64,000 bases of DNA, from positions 2,046,001 to 2,110,000 of the forward strand of contig NZ_CP110395.1 of NCBI RefSeq assembly GCF_029910215.1, read 5' to 3'. This document shows positions 28,582 to 37,320 of the stretch, piece by piece. Position numbers and translations under genes: made by a program. This DNA is from Paraburkholderia sp. D15. GTDB lineage: Bacteria > Pseudomonadota > Gammaproteobacteria > Burkholderiales > Burkholderiaceae. How positions within the stretch are numbered: position 1 is the first letter of the stretch; each line of letters starts with the position of its first letter. The notes beneath the pieces were generated by a model. That model was given only the letters and a program-made list of their open reading frames with translations. It did no database searches and had not been told where the DNA came from.

Positions 28582-29129
28582 TCGCCGACACGGGGCGCGT
28601 GCCGCCGCGTGTCTGTCTGATCGGCATGATGGGCACCGGCAAGAGCACGATCGGGCGCGTGCTGGCGGCCCGTCATGCCGTCGATTTCATCGATACCGAC
28701 CTTGCGCTCGAAGCGCACGCCGGCCGCACGATCGCGGACCTGTTCGCGCGCGACGGCGAGGCCCGCTTCCGTCTACTTGAAACGCAAATGCTCGCGCAAT
28801 GCCTGGGCGGCTCGCGCGTGGTGATCTCGACGGGCGGCGGCGTGGTGCTGTCCGCGGTGAATCGATCGCTGCTCGCTGCTCGCGCGACGACGGTCTGGTT
28901 GAAGGCCGATATCGACACGCTGTGGCAACGCGTGCATCGCGACAGCGCGCGGCCGTTGTTGAATACCGCCGATCCGCACGCGACGTTGCGCGAGCTGATG
29001 CGCCGGCGCGACGCGTTGTATCGCGAATGCGCGGACCTGTGCGTGGAGACCGACGCGCTGACGCCCGATCAGGTGGCCGACGAGATCGAGGCGCGGCTGG
29101 TTGGGTCGCCGTTGCATTCGATCGTCTAG
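28578..29129 (+). CDS. aroK: Shikimate kinase
   Basis: 183-aa P-loop kinase that makes shikimate-3-phosphate. Walker A GMMGTGKSTIGR, the shikimate-site DTD (FIDTDLALE), the conserved STGGGVV and the lid Arg in RPLL are present. Last gene of the operon; the start overlaps the pheA stop as ATGA. A strong bidirectional terminator follows at 29237. As part of an operon with aroG and pheA it probably raises flux to phenylpyruvate, in addition to a housekeeping aroK elsewhere. Confidence 0.94.
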   Translation: MIADTGRVPPRVCLIGMMGTGKSTIGRVLAARHAVDFIDTDLALEAHAGRTIADLFARDGEARFRLLETQMLAQCLGGSRVVISTGGGVVLSAVNRSLLAARATTVWLKADIDTLWQRVHRDSARPLLNTADPHATLRELMRRRDALYRECADLCVETDALTPDQVADEIEARLVGSPLHSIV

Positions 29130-29170
29130 CAGCACCGCTGTCGCGCGATTAAGCCGCGCCAGGAAAAACC

Positions 29171-29210
29171 GCTTCCAATCGCTTCCAATCGCTTTCAATC
29201 GCTTCCAGAA
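29171..29210. repeat. 10-bp tandem repeat, four units
   Basis: GCTTCCAATC twice, then GCTTTCAATC and GCTTCCAGAA, directly after the aroK stop. Confidence 0.85.
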
Positions 29211-29236
29211 AGTCCGCGTGAAAATCCCGCTTCAAG

Positions 29237-29284
29237 AAACCAGAACGCCCCACCCGCATGCAGCGAGTGGGGCGTTCTGGTTTT
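29237..29284. terminator. Strong bidirectional rho-independent terminator
   Basis: A 17-bp perfect stem (29237-29253 with 29267-29283, core CCAGAACGCCCCAC) and 13-base loop. TTTT follows on the forward side; the AAA arm gives a T-run on the reverse side. It terminates both the aroG-pheA-aroK operon and the convergent thioesterase gene. Confidence 0.92.
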
Positions 29285-29307
29285 ACCGCTTCAGAATGCT
29301 CGAGCGC

Positions 29308-29718
29308 TTACAGCTCGCCCTGGAAACTCAACACCTTTTCCTTGAACTCTTCCGGCACCGGCGCCGTCTTGTTCGTCGTGTAATCGAACATCACGTGCGT
29401 GGACAGACCGCGCGCGATGATCTGCTTGTCTTCGCGTTCCATCACGTGTTCGAGTTCGAAGCTCTTGCTGCCGAACTTCACGACGCTCGAACGCACCGTC
29501 AGCTTGTCGCCGAACATCGCGGGCGCCAGGTATTCGCACTGCGTCTTCACCATGATGTGCGGCAGCTTCTCCGAACGCGGCATGTCGAGCAGGTCGAACA
29601 TGTAGCTGAGGTACGAGTGCTGCAGATAGTCGTAATAGACCGGGCTGCTCACGTGGCCCATCGAATCGGTGTCGCGGTATTTAACGTCGATCGGAGTTTC
29701 GTAGTGTCGCTTTGACAT
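29308..29718 (-). CDS. Hotdog-fold acyl-CoA thioesterase, YbgC/4-hydroxybenzoyl-CoA type
   Basis: 136 aa, single hotdog domain. The N-terminal KYRDTDSMGHVSSPVYYDYLQHS contains the catalytic Asp and the H-V-x-x-x-x-Y/Y-y pattern of the YbgC/FcbC group. It hydrolyses CoA thioesters of short or aromatic acids. ATG 29718 has GAGGG five bases upstream. The gene faces the flavoprotein-aro operon across the terminator and follows gshA by 179 bp. TDA-type tropone clusters contain a similar thioesterase (TdaD), so a link is possible, but the position beyond the terminator makes it uncertain. Confidence 0.85.
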   Translation of the reverse strand: MSKRHYETPIDVKYRDTDSMGHVSSPVYYDYLQHSYLSYMFDLLDMPRSEKLPHIMVKTQCEYLAPAMFGDKLTVRSSVVKFGSKSFELEHVMEREDKQIIARGLSTHVMFDYTTNKTAPVPEEFKEKVLSFQGEL

Positions 29719-29790
29719 GGTTGCCCTCAACATGAGAAAAGATTGTTTTATCGGCGCGATCGTGACGTCTCGCCGTTGTGGCCTGAAGCG

Positions 29791-29874
29791 GGTGATACGT
29801 GCGTTGATACGTTTGTTGATACGTGCGTCGATACCTGCGTTGATACCTGCGTCGATACCTGCGTTGATGCGCGC
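29791..29874. repeat. 12-bp tandem repeat, seven units, between gshA and the thioesterase
   Basis: Units of the form G(T/C)(T/C)GATAC(C/G)TGC are repeated seven times with few changes. It fills most of the 179-bp gap between two reverse-strand genes. Confidence 0.88.
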
Positions 29875-29897
29875 GGCGATATCTTCTCCGCGTACTG

Positions 29898-31298
29898 CTA
29901 AACCTCGCAATATGCCGCCGTGCGGTCGTCTTCCAGCAACTCGCCGACCATGCGCGTGACGTCGCCGTCCCACGCGTCGCGATAACGGCCGAGCCAGTAC
30001 TCCGACTGATTCGGCGCGCCCGCCGCGATCTCGCGCAACGGCGCCAGATACTGCGTTTCGTCGGCGCCGTGCACGTCGCGGCGAGCCCGCGCGCGCAGAC
30101 CTTTCATCGCGATCGCGACCACGTCGCCGGCCAGCTCGCGCAGCGTGCGGCCCTGCAGACGCGCGTCGAGACCGAGACGCGGCACGTCGCGGCGCAGCGC
30201 CAGCAGTTCCGCGCGGCCGATGCCGCCGGTCAGCGTCACCGCATCGGCGAGCGCGCCCGCGTCGTACAGCAGGCCGACCCAGAGCGCCGACTGCGCGACC
30301 ATCATCGCGGGCGAGCCGGCATCGGCGCCGCGCATTTCGAGGAAGCGCTTCAGGCGCACCTCGGTGAACGCAGTCGTCATGTGATCGGCGAAATCGGCGA
30401 GTGTCGGCGTGGTGTCGTCGAGGCCGGGGATGCGCCCCGCGATGAAGTCGCGGAACGTGTGCCCGGCGACGTCGATATAGCGGCCGTCGCGACGCACGAA
30501 ATACATGGGGACGTCGTCGAGCAGCCACTGCACGTAAGGTTCGAAGCCGAAGCTGCGCGACATGAACAGCGCGGGAATGCCGCAGCGATCGGGATCGGTA
30601 TCGTTCCACACGTCCGCACGCGTCGACATCAGGCCCGAAGGATGGCCCTCGCGGAACGGCGAGTTGGCGAACAGCGCGGTGGCGAGCGGCTGCAGCGCGA
30701 GCGATACGCGCAGCTTGGCCGCCATGTCCTGTTCCGATGCGTAGTCGAGATTGACCTGCACGGTGCAGGTGCGCAGCATCATGTCGAGTCCGCGCGTGCC
30801 GACCAGCGGCATGTAGCGGCGCATGATCGCGTAGCGGCGCTTCGGCATCCACGGCATGTCGTCGCGCCGCATGGTCGGATGAAAACCGAGCGGCGCGGCG
30901 TCGAAACCGAGTTCCTGGCCGATCGCCCTGACCGTATCCAGATGCGCGTGCAGTTCGGCCTGCGTGTCGTGCAGCGAGGCGAGCGGCGCACCGGACAATT
31001 CGAGTTGCCCAGCGGGTTCGAGCGAAATCGCCGCGCCGTTCTCGTAACGCACGCCGATCAGATGACCGTCGTCGAGAATCGGCGAACCGTGCTGGTCGAG
31101 CAGACGTTGCAGTACCGCGTTGATTCCCGTGCCGCCGTGATACGCAAGCGGCTTGCGCGTGGTGCGGTCGAACAGGAATTTTTCGTGCTCGGTGCCGATG
31201 CGGAACTCGTCGGGATGCTTGCATCCCACGGCGATGTAATCGGCCAGCTGCTGCACGGAAACGACAGGCGTCTCGTCTGAATCCACCGCGTTAGACAT
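29898..31298 (-). CDS. gshA: Glutamate-cysteine ligase, plant-type (GCS2)
   Basis: 466 aa. Joins glutamate and cysteine as the first step of glutathione synthesis. The GCS2 fold motifs are visible: RIGTEHEKFLFDR at the N-terminus, YENGAAISLEPAGQLELSGAP (ATP/metal site Glu residues) and PMYFVRRDGRYIDV. This plant/alpha-proteobacterial type also occurs in beta-proteobacteria. ATG 31298 is preferred over an upstream TTG because AGAGG lies seven bases before it. It is upstream of the thioesterase on the same strand; whether they are co-transcribed across the 12-bp repeats is unknown. Confidence 0.9.
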   Translation of the reverse strand: MSNAVDSDETPVVSVQQLADYIAVGCKHPDEFRIGTEHEKFLFDRTTRKPLAYHGGTGINAVLQRLLDQHGSPILDDGHLIGVRYENGAAISLEPAGQLELSGAPLASLHDTQAELHAHLDTVRAIGQELGFDAAPLGFHPTMRRDDMPWMPKRRYAIMRRYMPLVGTRGLDMMLRTCTVQVNLDYASEQDMAAKLRVSLALQPLATALFANSPFREGHPSGLMSTRADVWNDTDPDRCGIPALFMSRSFGFEPYVQWLLDDVPMYFVRRDGRYIDVAGHTFRDFIAGRIPGLDDTTPTLADFADHMTTAFTEVRLKRFLEMRGADAGSPAMMVAQSALWVGLLYDAGALADAVTLTGGIGRAELLALRRDVPRLGLDARLQGRTLRELAGDVVAIAMKGLRARARRDVHGADETQYLAPLREIAAGAPNQSEYWLGRYRDAWDGDVTRMVGELLEDDRTAAYCEV

Positions 31299-31523
31299 GG
31301 GGTGACCTCTGCACAAATGGGGGCGAAAACCGTCAGGTAGTGATCCTGATCAGTGTGTCGGACGCTTCGAACGAAGCGCGCACGTTATGACGCAACGGAC
31401 TAACTATATCTAGCAGTCTGCTAAGCGACTACTGATAGCGCTGACAGGTTTTTCGCCGCACCGCGTAGGTGGATTGCCAGTGCATTGCCAGTCCAATGCG
31501 AGTGCAGAGTCAAAAACATCCCA

Positions 31524-32492
31524 CTACAACGAGGGTTTGCGCTTCGCAAAGTAATGCGCGGGGGAGTCGCCGAAACAGCGGCGGAACATCGCGATGAAAT
31601 TGCTCGGCGTCGCGTAGCCCAATGCATCGGCGACATTGGCGACGCTGTCGCCTTGCGCGAGACGTTCGAGCGCGCGCGTGAGGCACGCCTGCTGACGCCA
31701 CTGCGCGAAGCTGCTGCCGGTCTCGGCGATGAACAGCCGGCTCAGCGTGCGCGCCGACAAGCCCGCCCACGCGGCCCATTCGTCGAGCGTGCGCGCATCG
31801 TCGGGACGGCCGAGGATCGCGTTGGCAATGCGCACGAGCCGGCGGTCGGTGGGCATCGGCAGATGCAGCGGCTCGTGCGGCGCGCGGCGCATTTCGTCGA
31901 GCAGCACGCAGCTCATGCGCTCCTGTTCGTCGTCGAGACGGCATTGCGTGGCCCACGACACCGCGCGCCGCACCAGCGCGCGCATCAATTCGCTGATGCT
32001 CATCACGCACGGCCGCGCGGGGAGATTGACGCTCGCGGCCGGCGTGATCACGACGCTCCAGCCGCTCATCGCGCCGCTGATGCTGACCTTGTGCGCTTCG
32101 CCCGGCGGAATCCAGCCGGCGCGATGCGGCGGCAATAGCCATGAACCGTGCTGCGTGCGGACATGCGCGAGTCCGCTCTCGACGCAGAACACCTGGCCGC
32201 GCAGATGACTATGCCAATCGATTTCGCGCGTGCCGAGCTGGTAGTTGCTATCCACTTCATGTTCGCCCCACACCGCGATCAGTGGCGGACCGTCCGCGCG
32301 TTCGCTCGGGTCCTGCGCATCGACCGGGGATGCATTGCTCTGGCGAGCGGTGTCGTGTTTGGCCTGCGGTGAAAGTTGGGTGCTGCTTCGATCCGTATTT
32401 TTATGCGCGCTTTTTTGCATGGTTTTTGGGCCGCTTTTTTTGCATGAACGAAGGCGAAGTTTCGATTGATGTCTTTTGAATAACGATCCCAT
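31524..32492 (-). CDS. AraC-family regulator with cupin sensor
   Basis: 322 aa from ATG 32492; ATG 32420 would give 298 aa, and neither has a clear ribosome site. After a polar leader, a cupin domain (IDWHSHLRGQVFCVESG, LPPHRAGWIPPGEAHKV) is followed by a double AraC HTH (about residues 215-315: ARTLDEWAAWAGLSARTLSRLF and NVADALGYATPSNFIAMFRRCFG). It is divergent from the nodT-emrA-emrB operon with a 108-bp gap, so the efflux genes are its probable target. Confidence 0.88.
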   Translation of the reverse strand: MGSLFKRHQSKLRLRSCKKSGPKTMQKSAHKNTDRSSTQLSPQAKHDTARQSNASPVDAQDPSERADGPPLIAVWGEHEVDSNYQLGTREIDWHSHLRGQVFCVESGLAHVRTQHGSWLLPPHRAGWIPPGEAHKVSISGAMSGWSVVITPAASVNLPARPCVMSISELMRALVRRAVSWATQCRLDDEQERMSCVLLDEMRRAPHEPLHLPMPTDRRLVRIANAILGRPDDARTLDEWAAWAGLSARTLSRLFIAETGSSFAQWRQQACLTRALERLAQGDSVANVADALGYATPSNFIAMFRRCFGDSPAHYFAKRKPSL

Positions 32493-32600
32493 GCCGATGA
32501 CTGGAAATCATTAGTTTTTGTCTAAACAACGTTATCAGCTTTTGCATTGAAGGTCCAACAATGCGTGTCAAGGCAAGTTGCCCGACCAATGGAGTATTCA

Positions 32601-34205
32601 ATGCAAGGATGTGCTGATAGGCGCCGCGTTGCACGCACGGGTTCGGAGGCGTCGGCCACGCGCCGGCCTGACTCTCGATGGCTTGCGGCGTGCGCGACAT
32701 CGAGCGTGAGATCGAGCGCGAAACTGACCGCGAGATGGAGCGCCAAAGCGGCCGCGCTCGCGATGCTGATCGCATCGGCCGGCTGCGTGACGAGCAGCGG
32801 ACTCGCGCCGGTGGGCAAGCTGAGCGAGCCGTCGCAATTGTCCGCGTCGCGAAGTCTCGCGGGCATCGATGCGCATCGCGCATGGCCCGCCACTGACTGG
32901 TGGGTTAGCCTCGGCGACGCGCAATTGACGTCGCTGATCGACACCGCGCTCGCGGGCAATCCCGATCTCGCGATGGCCGACGCCCGCGCCCGCGACGCGC
33001 AATCTCAGGTGGCCGAAGCGTATGCCGCGCGCTTTCCAACCGTGACGGCCAACGCGAACTTCACCGCGCAGCGCCAGTCCGCCACCGTGTATAGCGAAGA
33101 GGAAGGTGGCGGCTTCTTCTATCACACGCGCGGCATCAATCTCGGCTTCAACTGGGATCTCGATCTATGGGGCGGCAAACGCGCCGCGTGGGAAGCCGCG
33201 CTCGGCGAAGCGCGCGCCGCGCAGATCGATGCGCAGGCCGCGCGCATTCAGTTGTCGGTGAACGTGGCGCGCGCGTATGCGAATCTGAACTACGCGTATG
33301 CGCAGCAGGAAGTCGCGCAGGCGGAAGCCGATCGCGCGAACGAGGCCCACACGCTGACCTCGCAACGCGTGCGCAAGGGCATCGACAACCAGGCGCAGCT
33401 CAAGCAATCCGACAGCGAAGTCGCGAGCGCCGTGCAGCAGCAGGCGCTCGCGGAGCAGGAGATCGCCAGCGCGCGCATCGCCCTCGCGGTTCTGCTCGGA
33501 CAAGGCCCCGACGCGGGACTGTCGATCCGGCGTCCGGCCGCGTTGCCGGTGCCCGCGCTCGCGGTGCCGGCCGATCTGCCGGCCGACCTGCTGGGCCGCC
33601 GCGCCGACCTGGTCGCGGCGCGCTGGCGGGTCGAAGCGGCGAGCCGCAACATCGCCAGCGCGAAGACCGACTTTCTGCCGAACATCAGCATCAGCGCGAT
33701 GGCGGGACTCGCCACGCGCGGCGGTGCGTCGCTGTTCCAGGCGGCCTCGCGCACCTACCAGGTGTCGCCCGCGATCAGCCTGCCGCTGTTCGACGGCGGC
33801 GCGCTGCGCGGCAATCTGCAGCACCGCGACGCGCAATACGACATCGCGGTCGCGCAATACAACAAGACGCTGATCGGCGCGCTCAACCAGGTCGCCGACA
33901 ACCTGCACAGCCTGCAATCGATGCACGCGCAGATCGACGCGCAACAACACGCGCTCGACGCCGCGCAGGCCGCGTGGTCGCTTGCCGACCAGCGCTATCG
34001 CGCCGGCGTCGGCAGCTATCTGGAAGCGCTGGTGGTGCGTCAGCAACTGTTGCTCGCCAACAAGCGGATGGCGCAATTGCGCGCGCAACACGTCGATCTG
34101 TCGCTGCAACTGGTCGAGGCGCTCGGCGGCGGTTTCACCGCGCAGCCCAACGACTCCGCGTTCGCAGCGGTCTCTACTTCTCACGACATTCAAGCCACGC
34201 CATGA
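32601..34205 (+). CDS. NodT-family outer membrane efflux lipoprotein
   Basis: 534 aa. The leader ends in lipobox LIASAGC, so it is acylated on that Cys. Two OEP repeats follow (about residues 95-280 and 300-510), with the family segments WWVSLGDAQLTSLIDTAL, NLGFNWDLDLWGGKR and SLPLFDGGALRG. It forms the outer membrane channel of a tripartite pump. ATG 32601 has GGAG six bases upstream; ATG 32589 is an alternative. The stop overlaps the emrA start as ATGA. Confidence 0.93.
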   Translation: MQGCADRRRVARTGSEASATRRPDSRWLAACATSSVRSSAKLTARWSAKAAALAMLIASAGCVTSSGLAPVGKLSEPSQLSASRSLAGIDAHRAWPATDWWVSLGDAQLTSLIDTALAGNPDLAMADARARDAQSQVAEAYAARFPTVTANANFTAQRQSATVYSEEEGGGFFYHTRGINLGFNWDLDLWGGKRAAWEAALGEARAAQIDAQAARIQLSVNVARAYANLNYAYAQQEVAQAEADRANEAHTLTSQRVRKGIDNQAQLKQSDSEVASAVQQQALAEQEIASARIALAVLLGQGPDAGLSIRRPAALPVPALAVPADLPADLLGRRADLVAARWRVEAASRNIASAKTDFLPNISISAMAGLATRGGASLFQAASRTYQVSPAISLPLFDGGALRGNLQHRDAQYDIAVAQYNKTLIGALNQVADNLHSLQSMHAQIDAQQHALDAAQAAWSLADQRYRAGVGSYLEALVVRQQLLLANKRMAQLRAQHVDLSLQLVEALGGGFTAQPNDSAFAAVSTSHDIQATP

Positions 34206-35569
34206 GCAGCGAAAAAGTTCTCGAACCCGTAGGTCAGGCCAGCGCGCCTGTGAATCAAACCACGCTGCGTCCGGGCGCCGCGCCCGACACCGCGAAGCAG
34301 GCGCCGCCGGGACCGTCCGGCCCGGCGCCGGGCGGCGCCGGTGGTGCGGGCGGCGCACCGACGCCGCCGAAATCCGGACGCCGCAAGCTGTTGCTGCGTC
34401 TGTTGATCGCGGTCTTCGCGATCGGCATTCTCGGCTGGCTGGTGTGGCACTTCCTGATCGGCCAGTGGTACGAGGCGACGGATAACGCGTATGTGCAGGG
34501 CAACGTCGTCGAGATCACGCCGCAGGTGCAGGGCACGGTGGTATCGATCGGCGCCGACGACGGCGACCTGGTCCGCGCGGGCGATGCGCTCGTGAAGCTC
34601 GATCCGAGCGACACCCAGGTCGAACTGGCGGGTGCGCAGGCCGCGCTGGCGAGTGCGGTGCGCAAGGTGCGCGGCCTGTACAGCAACGAGCGCGGTCTGC
34701 ACGACAGCCTGAGCGGCTCGCAGGCCGAGGTCGATGCACGCCGCGCCGCGCTCGACAAGGCGCAGGCCGACTACGACCGTCGCCGCGAACTCGGCCGCAC
34801 GGGGGCGATCTCGGCGGAAGAACTCGCGCATGCCCGCGACACGCTGGTGTCGGCGCAAAGCGCGTTCGTCGGCGCGCAAAGTGCGCTCGCGAATCTGCAG
34901 CAGCAGTATCAGACCAGCAAGGCGCTGGTCGACGATACCGGCGTCGCCTCGCATCCGGATGTGCAGACGGCCGCCGCGCGGCTGCGCGCCGCTTACCTGG
35001 AGAACGCGCGCGCCACGCTGGTGACGCCGGTCACGGGTTACGTCGCGAAGCGCACCGTGCAGTTGAGCCAGCGCGTGCAACCCGGTACGCCGCTGATGGC
35101 GGTGGTGCCGCTGCGGCAGGTGTGGGTCGACGCGAATTTCACGGAAAAGCAGGTCTCGGAGATGCGCATCGGCCAGCCCGTCGAGTTGCGCTCCGACCTG
35201 TACGGCGGCAGCGTGCGCTATAGCGGCAGGGTGCAGGCGCTGGGCGTGGGCACCGGCAGCGCGTTCTCGCTGCTGCCCGCGCAGAACGCGACCGGCAACT
35301 GGATCAAGATCGTGCAGCGTCTGCCGGTGCGTATCGAGTTCACCGATCCGCAGCAACTGGAAAAGCATCCGCTGCGAATCGGCCTGTCGATGCATGCCAG
35401 CGTCGATCTGCATAACCGCGACGGCGCGATGCTCGCGCATCAGCCGCCGGCCGAGCCGCTCTTCAGCAGCGATCTGTATCGCCAGCAATTGCAGCTCGCG
35501 AACGCGCTGGTCGACAAGGTGATCCACGACAACCTGCCGGCCGGCGGCACGCTCGCGAGCGTCAAATGA
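34202..35569 (+). CDS. emrA: EmrA-type membrane fusion protein (HlyD family)
   Basis: 455 aa. A Pro/Gly-rich cytosolic leader (1-58), one membrane helix (about 62-85), then a periplasmic part: lipoyl half motif AYVQGNVVEITPQVQGTVVSIGADDGDLV, an alpha-helical hairpin (about 130-240) and the second half ATLVTPVTGYVAKRTV. It links EmrB to the outer membrane channel. The start overlaps the previous stop and the stop overlaps emrB as ATGA on both sides, so all three genes are coupled. Confidence 0.93.
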   Translation: MSSEKVLEPVGQASAPVNQTTLRPGAAPDTAKQAPPGPSGPAPGGAGGAGGAPTPPKSGRRKLLLRLLIAVFAIGILGWLVWHFLIGQWYEATDNAYVQGNVVEITPQVQGTVVSIGADDGDLVRAGDALVKLDPSDTQVELAGAQAALASAVRKVRGLYSNERGLHDSLSGSQAEVDARRAALDKAQADYDRRRELGRTGAISAEELAHARDTLVSAQSAFVGAQSALANLQQQYQTSKALVDDTGVASHPDVQTAAARLRAAYLENARATLVTPVTGYVAKRTVQLSQRVQPGTPLMAVVPLRQVWVDANFTEKQVSEMRIGQPVELRSDLYGGSVRYSGRVQALGVGTGSAFSLLPAQNATGNWIKIVQRLPVRIEFTDPQQLEKHPLRIGLSMHASVDLHNRDGAMLAHQPPAEPLFSSDLYRQQLQLANALVDKVIHDNLPAGGTLASVK

Positions 35570-37131
35570 GCGCGCCCGCGGCTGTGGCCGGCAGCGATTT
35601 CCGGCCCCGCAGCGTACCGCTCACCACCTTCGGCCTCGCGCTCGCGGTGTTCATGCAGGTGCTGGACGGCACCATCGCCAACGTGTCGCTGCCGACCATC
35701 GCCGGCAATCTGGGCGTGAGCACGAACCAGAGCGCGTGGGTGATCACTACCTTCTCGGTGAGCAACGCGATCGCGTTGCCGCTGACGGGTTTTCTGGTGC
35801 GGCGCTTCGGCCAGGTCAAGCTGTTCGTGTGGGCGACCTTGCTGTTCACCTTCGCATCGCTGCTGTGCGGGCTCGCGCAGAGCCTGCCGCAACTGGTCGC
35901 GTTCCGCGCGTTCCAGGGGCTGGTGGCCGGGCCGATGATTCCGACCACCCAGGCGCTGATGCTGTCGATCTATCCGCCGGCGCGGCGCGGTTTCGCGCTG
36001 TCCATGATCGCGATGGTGACGGTGGTCGCGCCGATCGCGGGACCGCTGCTGGGCGGCTGGATCACCGAGAACTACTCGTGGGAATGGTCGTTCCTGATCA
36101 ACGTGCCGATCGGCATCTTCGCATGTTCGATGGTGTATGCGCAGATGCAGGGGCGCCCTGAAACCACCGCGAAGGCGAAGGTCGATTACATCGGGCTGGC
36201 GGCGCTGATACTCGGCGTGGGCGCGTTGCAGATCGTGCTGGACAAGGGCAACGACGAAGACTGGTTCAACTCGACCTTCATCGTCTGGATGTCCGTGGTG
36301 GCCGCGTTCGGGATTCTGCTGTTCCTGATCTGGGAGCTGACCGAGCCGAATCCGATCGTCAACCTGCGGCTTTTCAAGCACCGCAATTTCGCCGCGGGCA
36401 CGCTGACGCTGGTGCTGGCCTATTCGGCGTTCTTCGCGGTCAACGTGATCGTGCCGCAATGGCTGCAACGCACGCTTGGCTACACGGCCTTCTGGGCCGG
36501 CGTGGCGGCCGCGCCGATGGGGATCATTCCGGTGCTGCTGACGCCGTTCATGGGCAAGTACGCGCCGCGCTTCAACATGCGGATTCTGGTGTGCATGGCG
36601 TTCGGCATTCTCGGCTGCGCGTCGTTTCTGCGCTCGCAGTTCTTCCTCGACGTGGACTTCGAGCACATCGCATTGATCCAGTTGCTGCAAGGGCTCGGGC
36701 TGGCGCTTTTCATCATGCCGATCAACAGCATCCTGCTGTCGGATCTGAAGCCCGACGAGATCGCCGCCGGCTCCGGTCTGTCCACCTTCCTGCGCACGCT
36801 CGGCGCGAGCTTCGCGGTGTCGATCACGTCGTTCCTGTGGGAGCGCCGCGCGGTGCAGCACCACGCGCAGATCACCGAGAGCATCAGCGTGTTCGATCCG
36901 GCGGTGCGTCAGCAACTGCGCGTGCTGGGGCAGGGCAATCCGCAGACCGGCTACCAGTTGCTCGACCGGATGATCGATGCGCAGGCCTATCAGATCTCGT
37001 TCAACGACGTCGCGTTCGCGCTGGGCTGGGTGTACATCGCGGTGATCGTGCTGGTGTGGCTCGCGAAGCCGCCGTTTGGACCGAAGCAGGGCGGCGGAGG
37101 TGGTGCCGCGCCCGCGGGTGCGAAGCGCTAG
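35566..37131 (+). CDS. emrB: EmrB/QacA-family drug:H+ antiporter (DHA2, 14 TM)
   Basis: 521 aa, 14 predicted membrane helices. The motif C area reads LDGTIANVSLPTIAGNLGVS and the motif A loop is GFLVRRFGQVKLF. It exports small toxic compounds with proton exchange. A Gly/Ala-rich tail ends the protein. Third gene of the NodT-EmrA-EmrB operon under the AraC regulator. Its position a few kb from the flavoprotein-aro operon would allow a role in exporting that product, but nothing in the sequence proves this. Confidence 0.94.
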   Translation: MSAPAAVAGSDFRPRSVPLTTFGLALAVFMQVLDGTIANVSLPTIAGNLGVSTNQSAWVITTFSVSNAIALPLTGFLVRRFGQVKLFVWATLLFTFASLLCGLAQSLPQLVAFRAFQGLVAGPMIPTTQALMLSIYPPARRGFALSMIAMVTVVAPIAGPLLGGWITENYSWEWSFLINVPIGIFACSMVYAQMQGRPETTAKAKVDYIGLAALILGVGALQIVLDKGNDEDWFNSTFIVWMSVVAAFGILLFLIWELTEPNPIVNLRLFKHRNFAAGTLTLVLAYSAFFAVNVIVPQWLQRTLGYTAFWAGVAAAPMGIIPVLLTPFMGKYAPRFNMRILVCMAFGILGCASFLRSQFFLDVDFEHIALIQLLQGLGLALFIMPINSILLSDLKPDEIAAGSGLSTFLRTLGASFAVSITSFLWERRAVQHHAQITESISVFDPAVRQQLRVLGQGNPQTGYQLLDRMIDAQAYQISFNDVAFALGWVYIAVIVLVWLAKPPFGPKQGGGGGAAPAGAKR

Positions 37132-37266
37132 AGGTCAGGTGTCATGTGTCGAGCGCGATGCGTGCGATGAAGAGCGTCTGGCGCCTGGCGTGAACTTAGG
37201 CGTTCACCCCTAAACGTCCGCCACGCGCCGCACGTCAAGCGCTACGCGGGAAACGAGTGTGTTCAA

Positions 37267-37289
37267 GGGCCGCGCGCCATGCGCGGCCC
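37267..37289 (+). promoter_or_regulatory. GC-rich hairpin before the 137-aa gene
   Basis: GGGCCGCGC (37267-37275) and GCGCGGCCC (37281-37289) with a 5-base loop. It could be the emrB terminator (no T-run) or a leader hairpin of the next gene. Confidence 0.5.
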
Positions 37290-37320
37290 GCCGATTTAAC
37301 CACTGCAAGGAAGCTGAATC

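Noticed and set aside
29308..31224. A 638-aa reverse frame that joins the thioesterase to sequence inside gshA
   Set aside because: The part over gshA is an Arg-rich shadow; the thioesterase has its own ATG at 29718 with GAGGG in front.
29898..31298. gshA as part of a sulfur-adding step of the tropone pathway (tropodithietic acid type)
   Set aside because: Glutathione synthesis is general metabolism, and no sulfur-insertion genes (TdaB or PatB-like) lie next to the operon; the adjacency alone is too weak.
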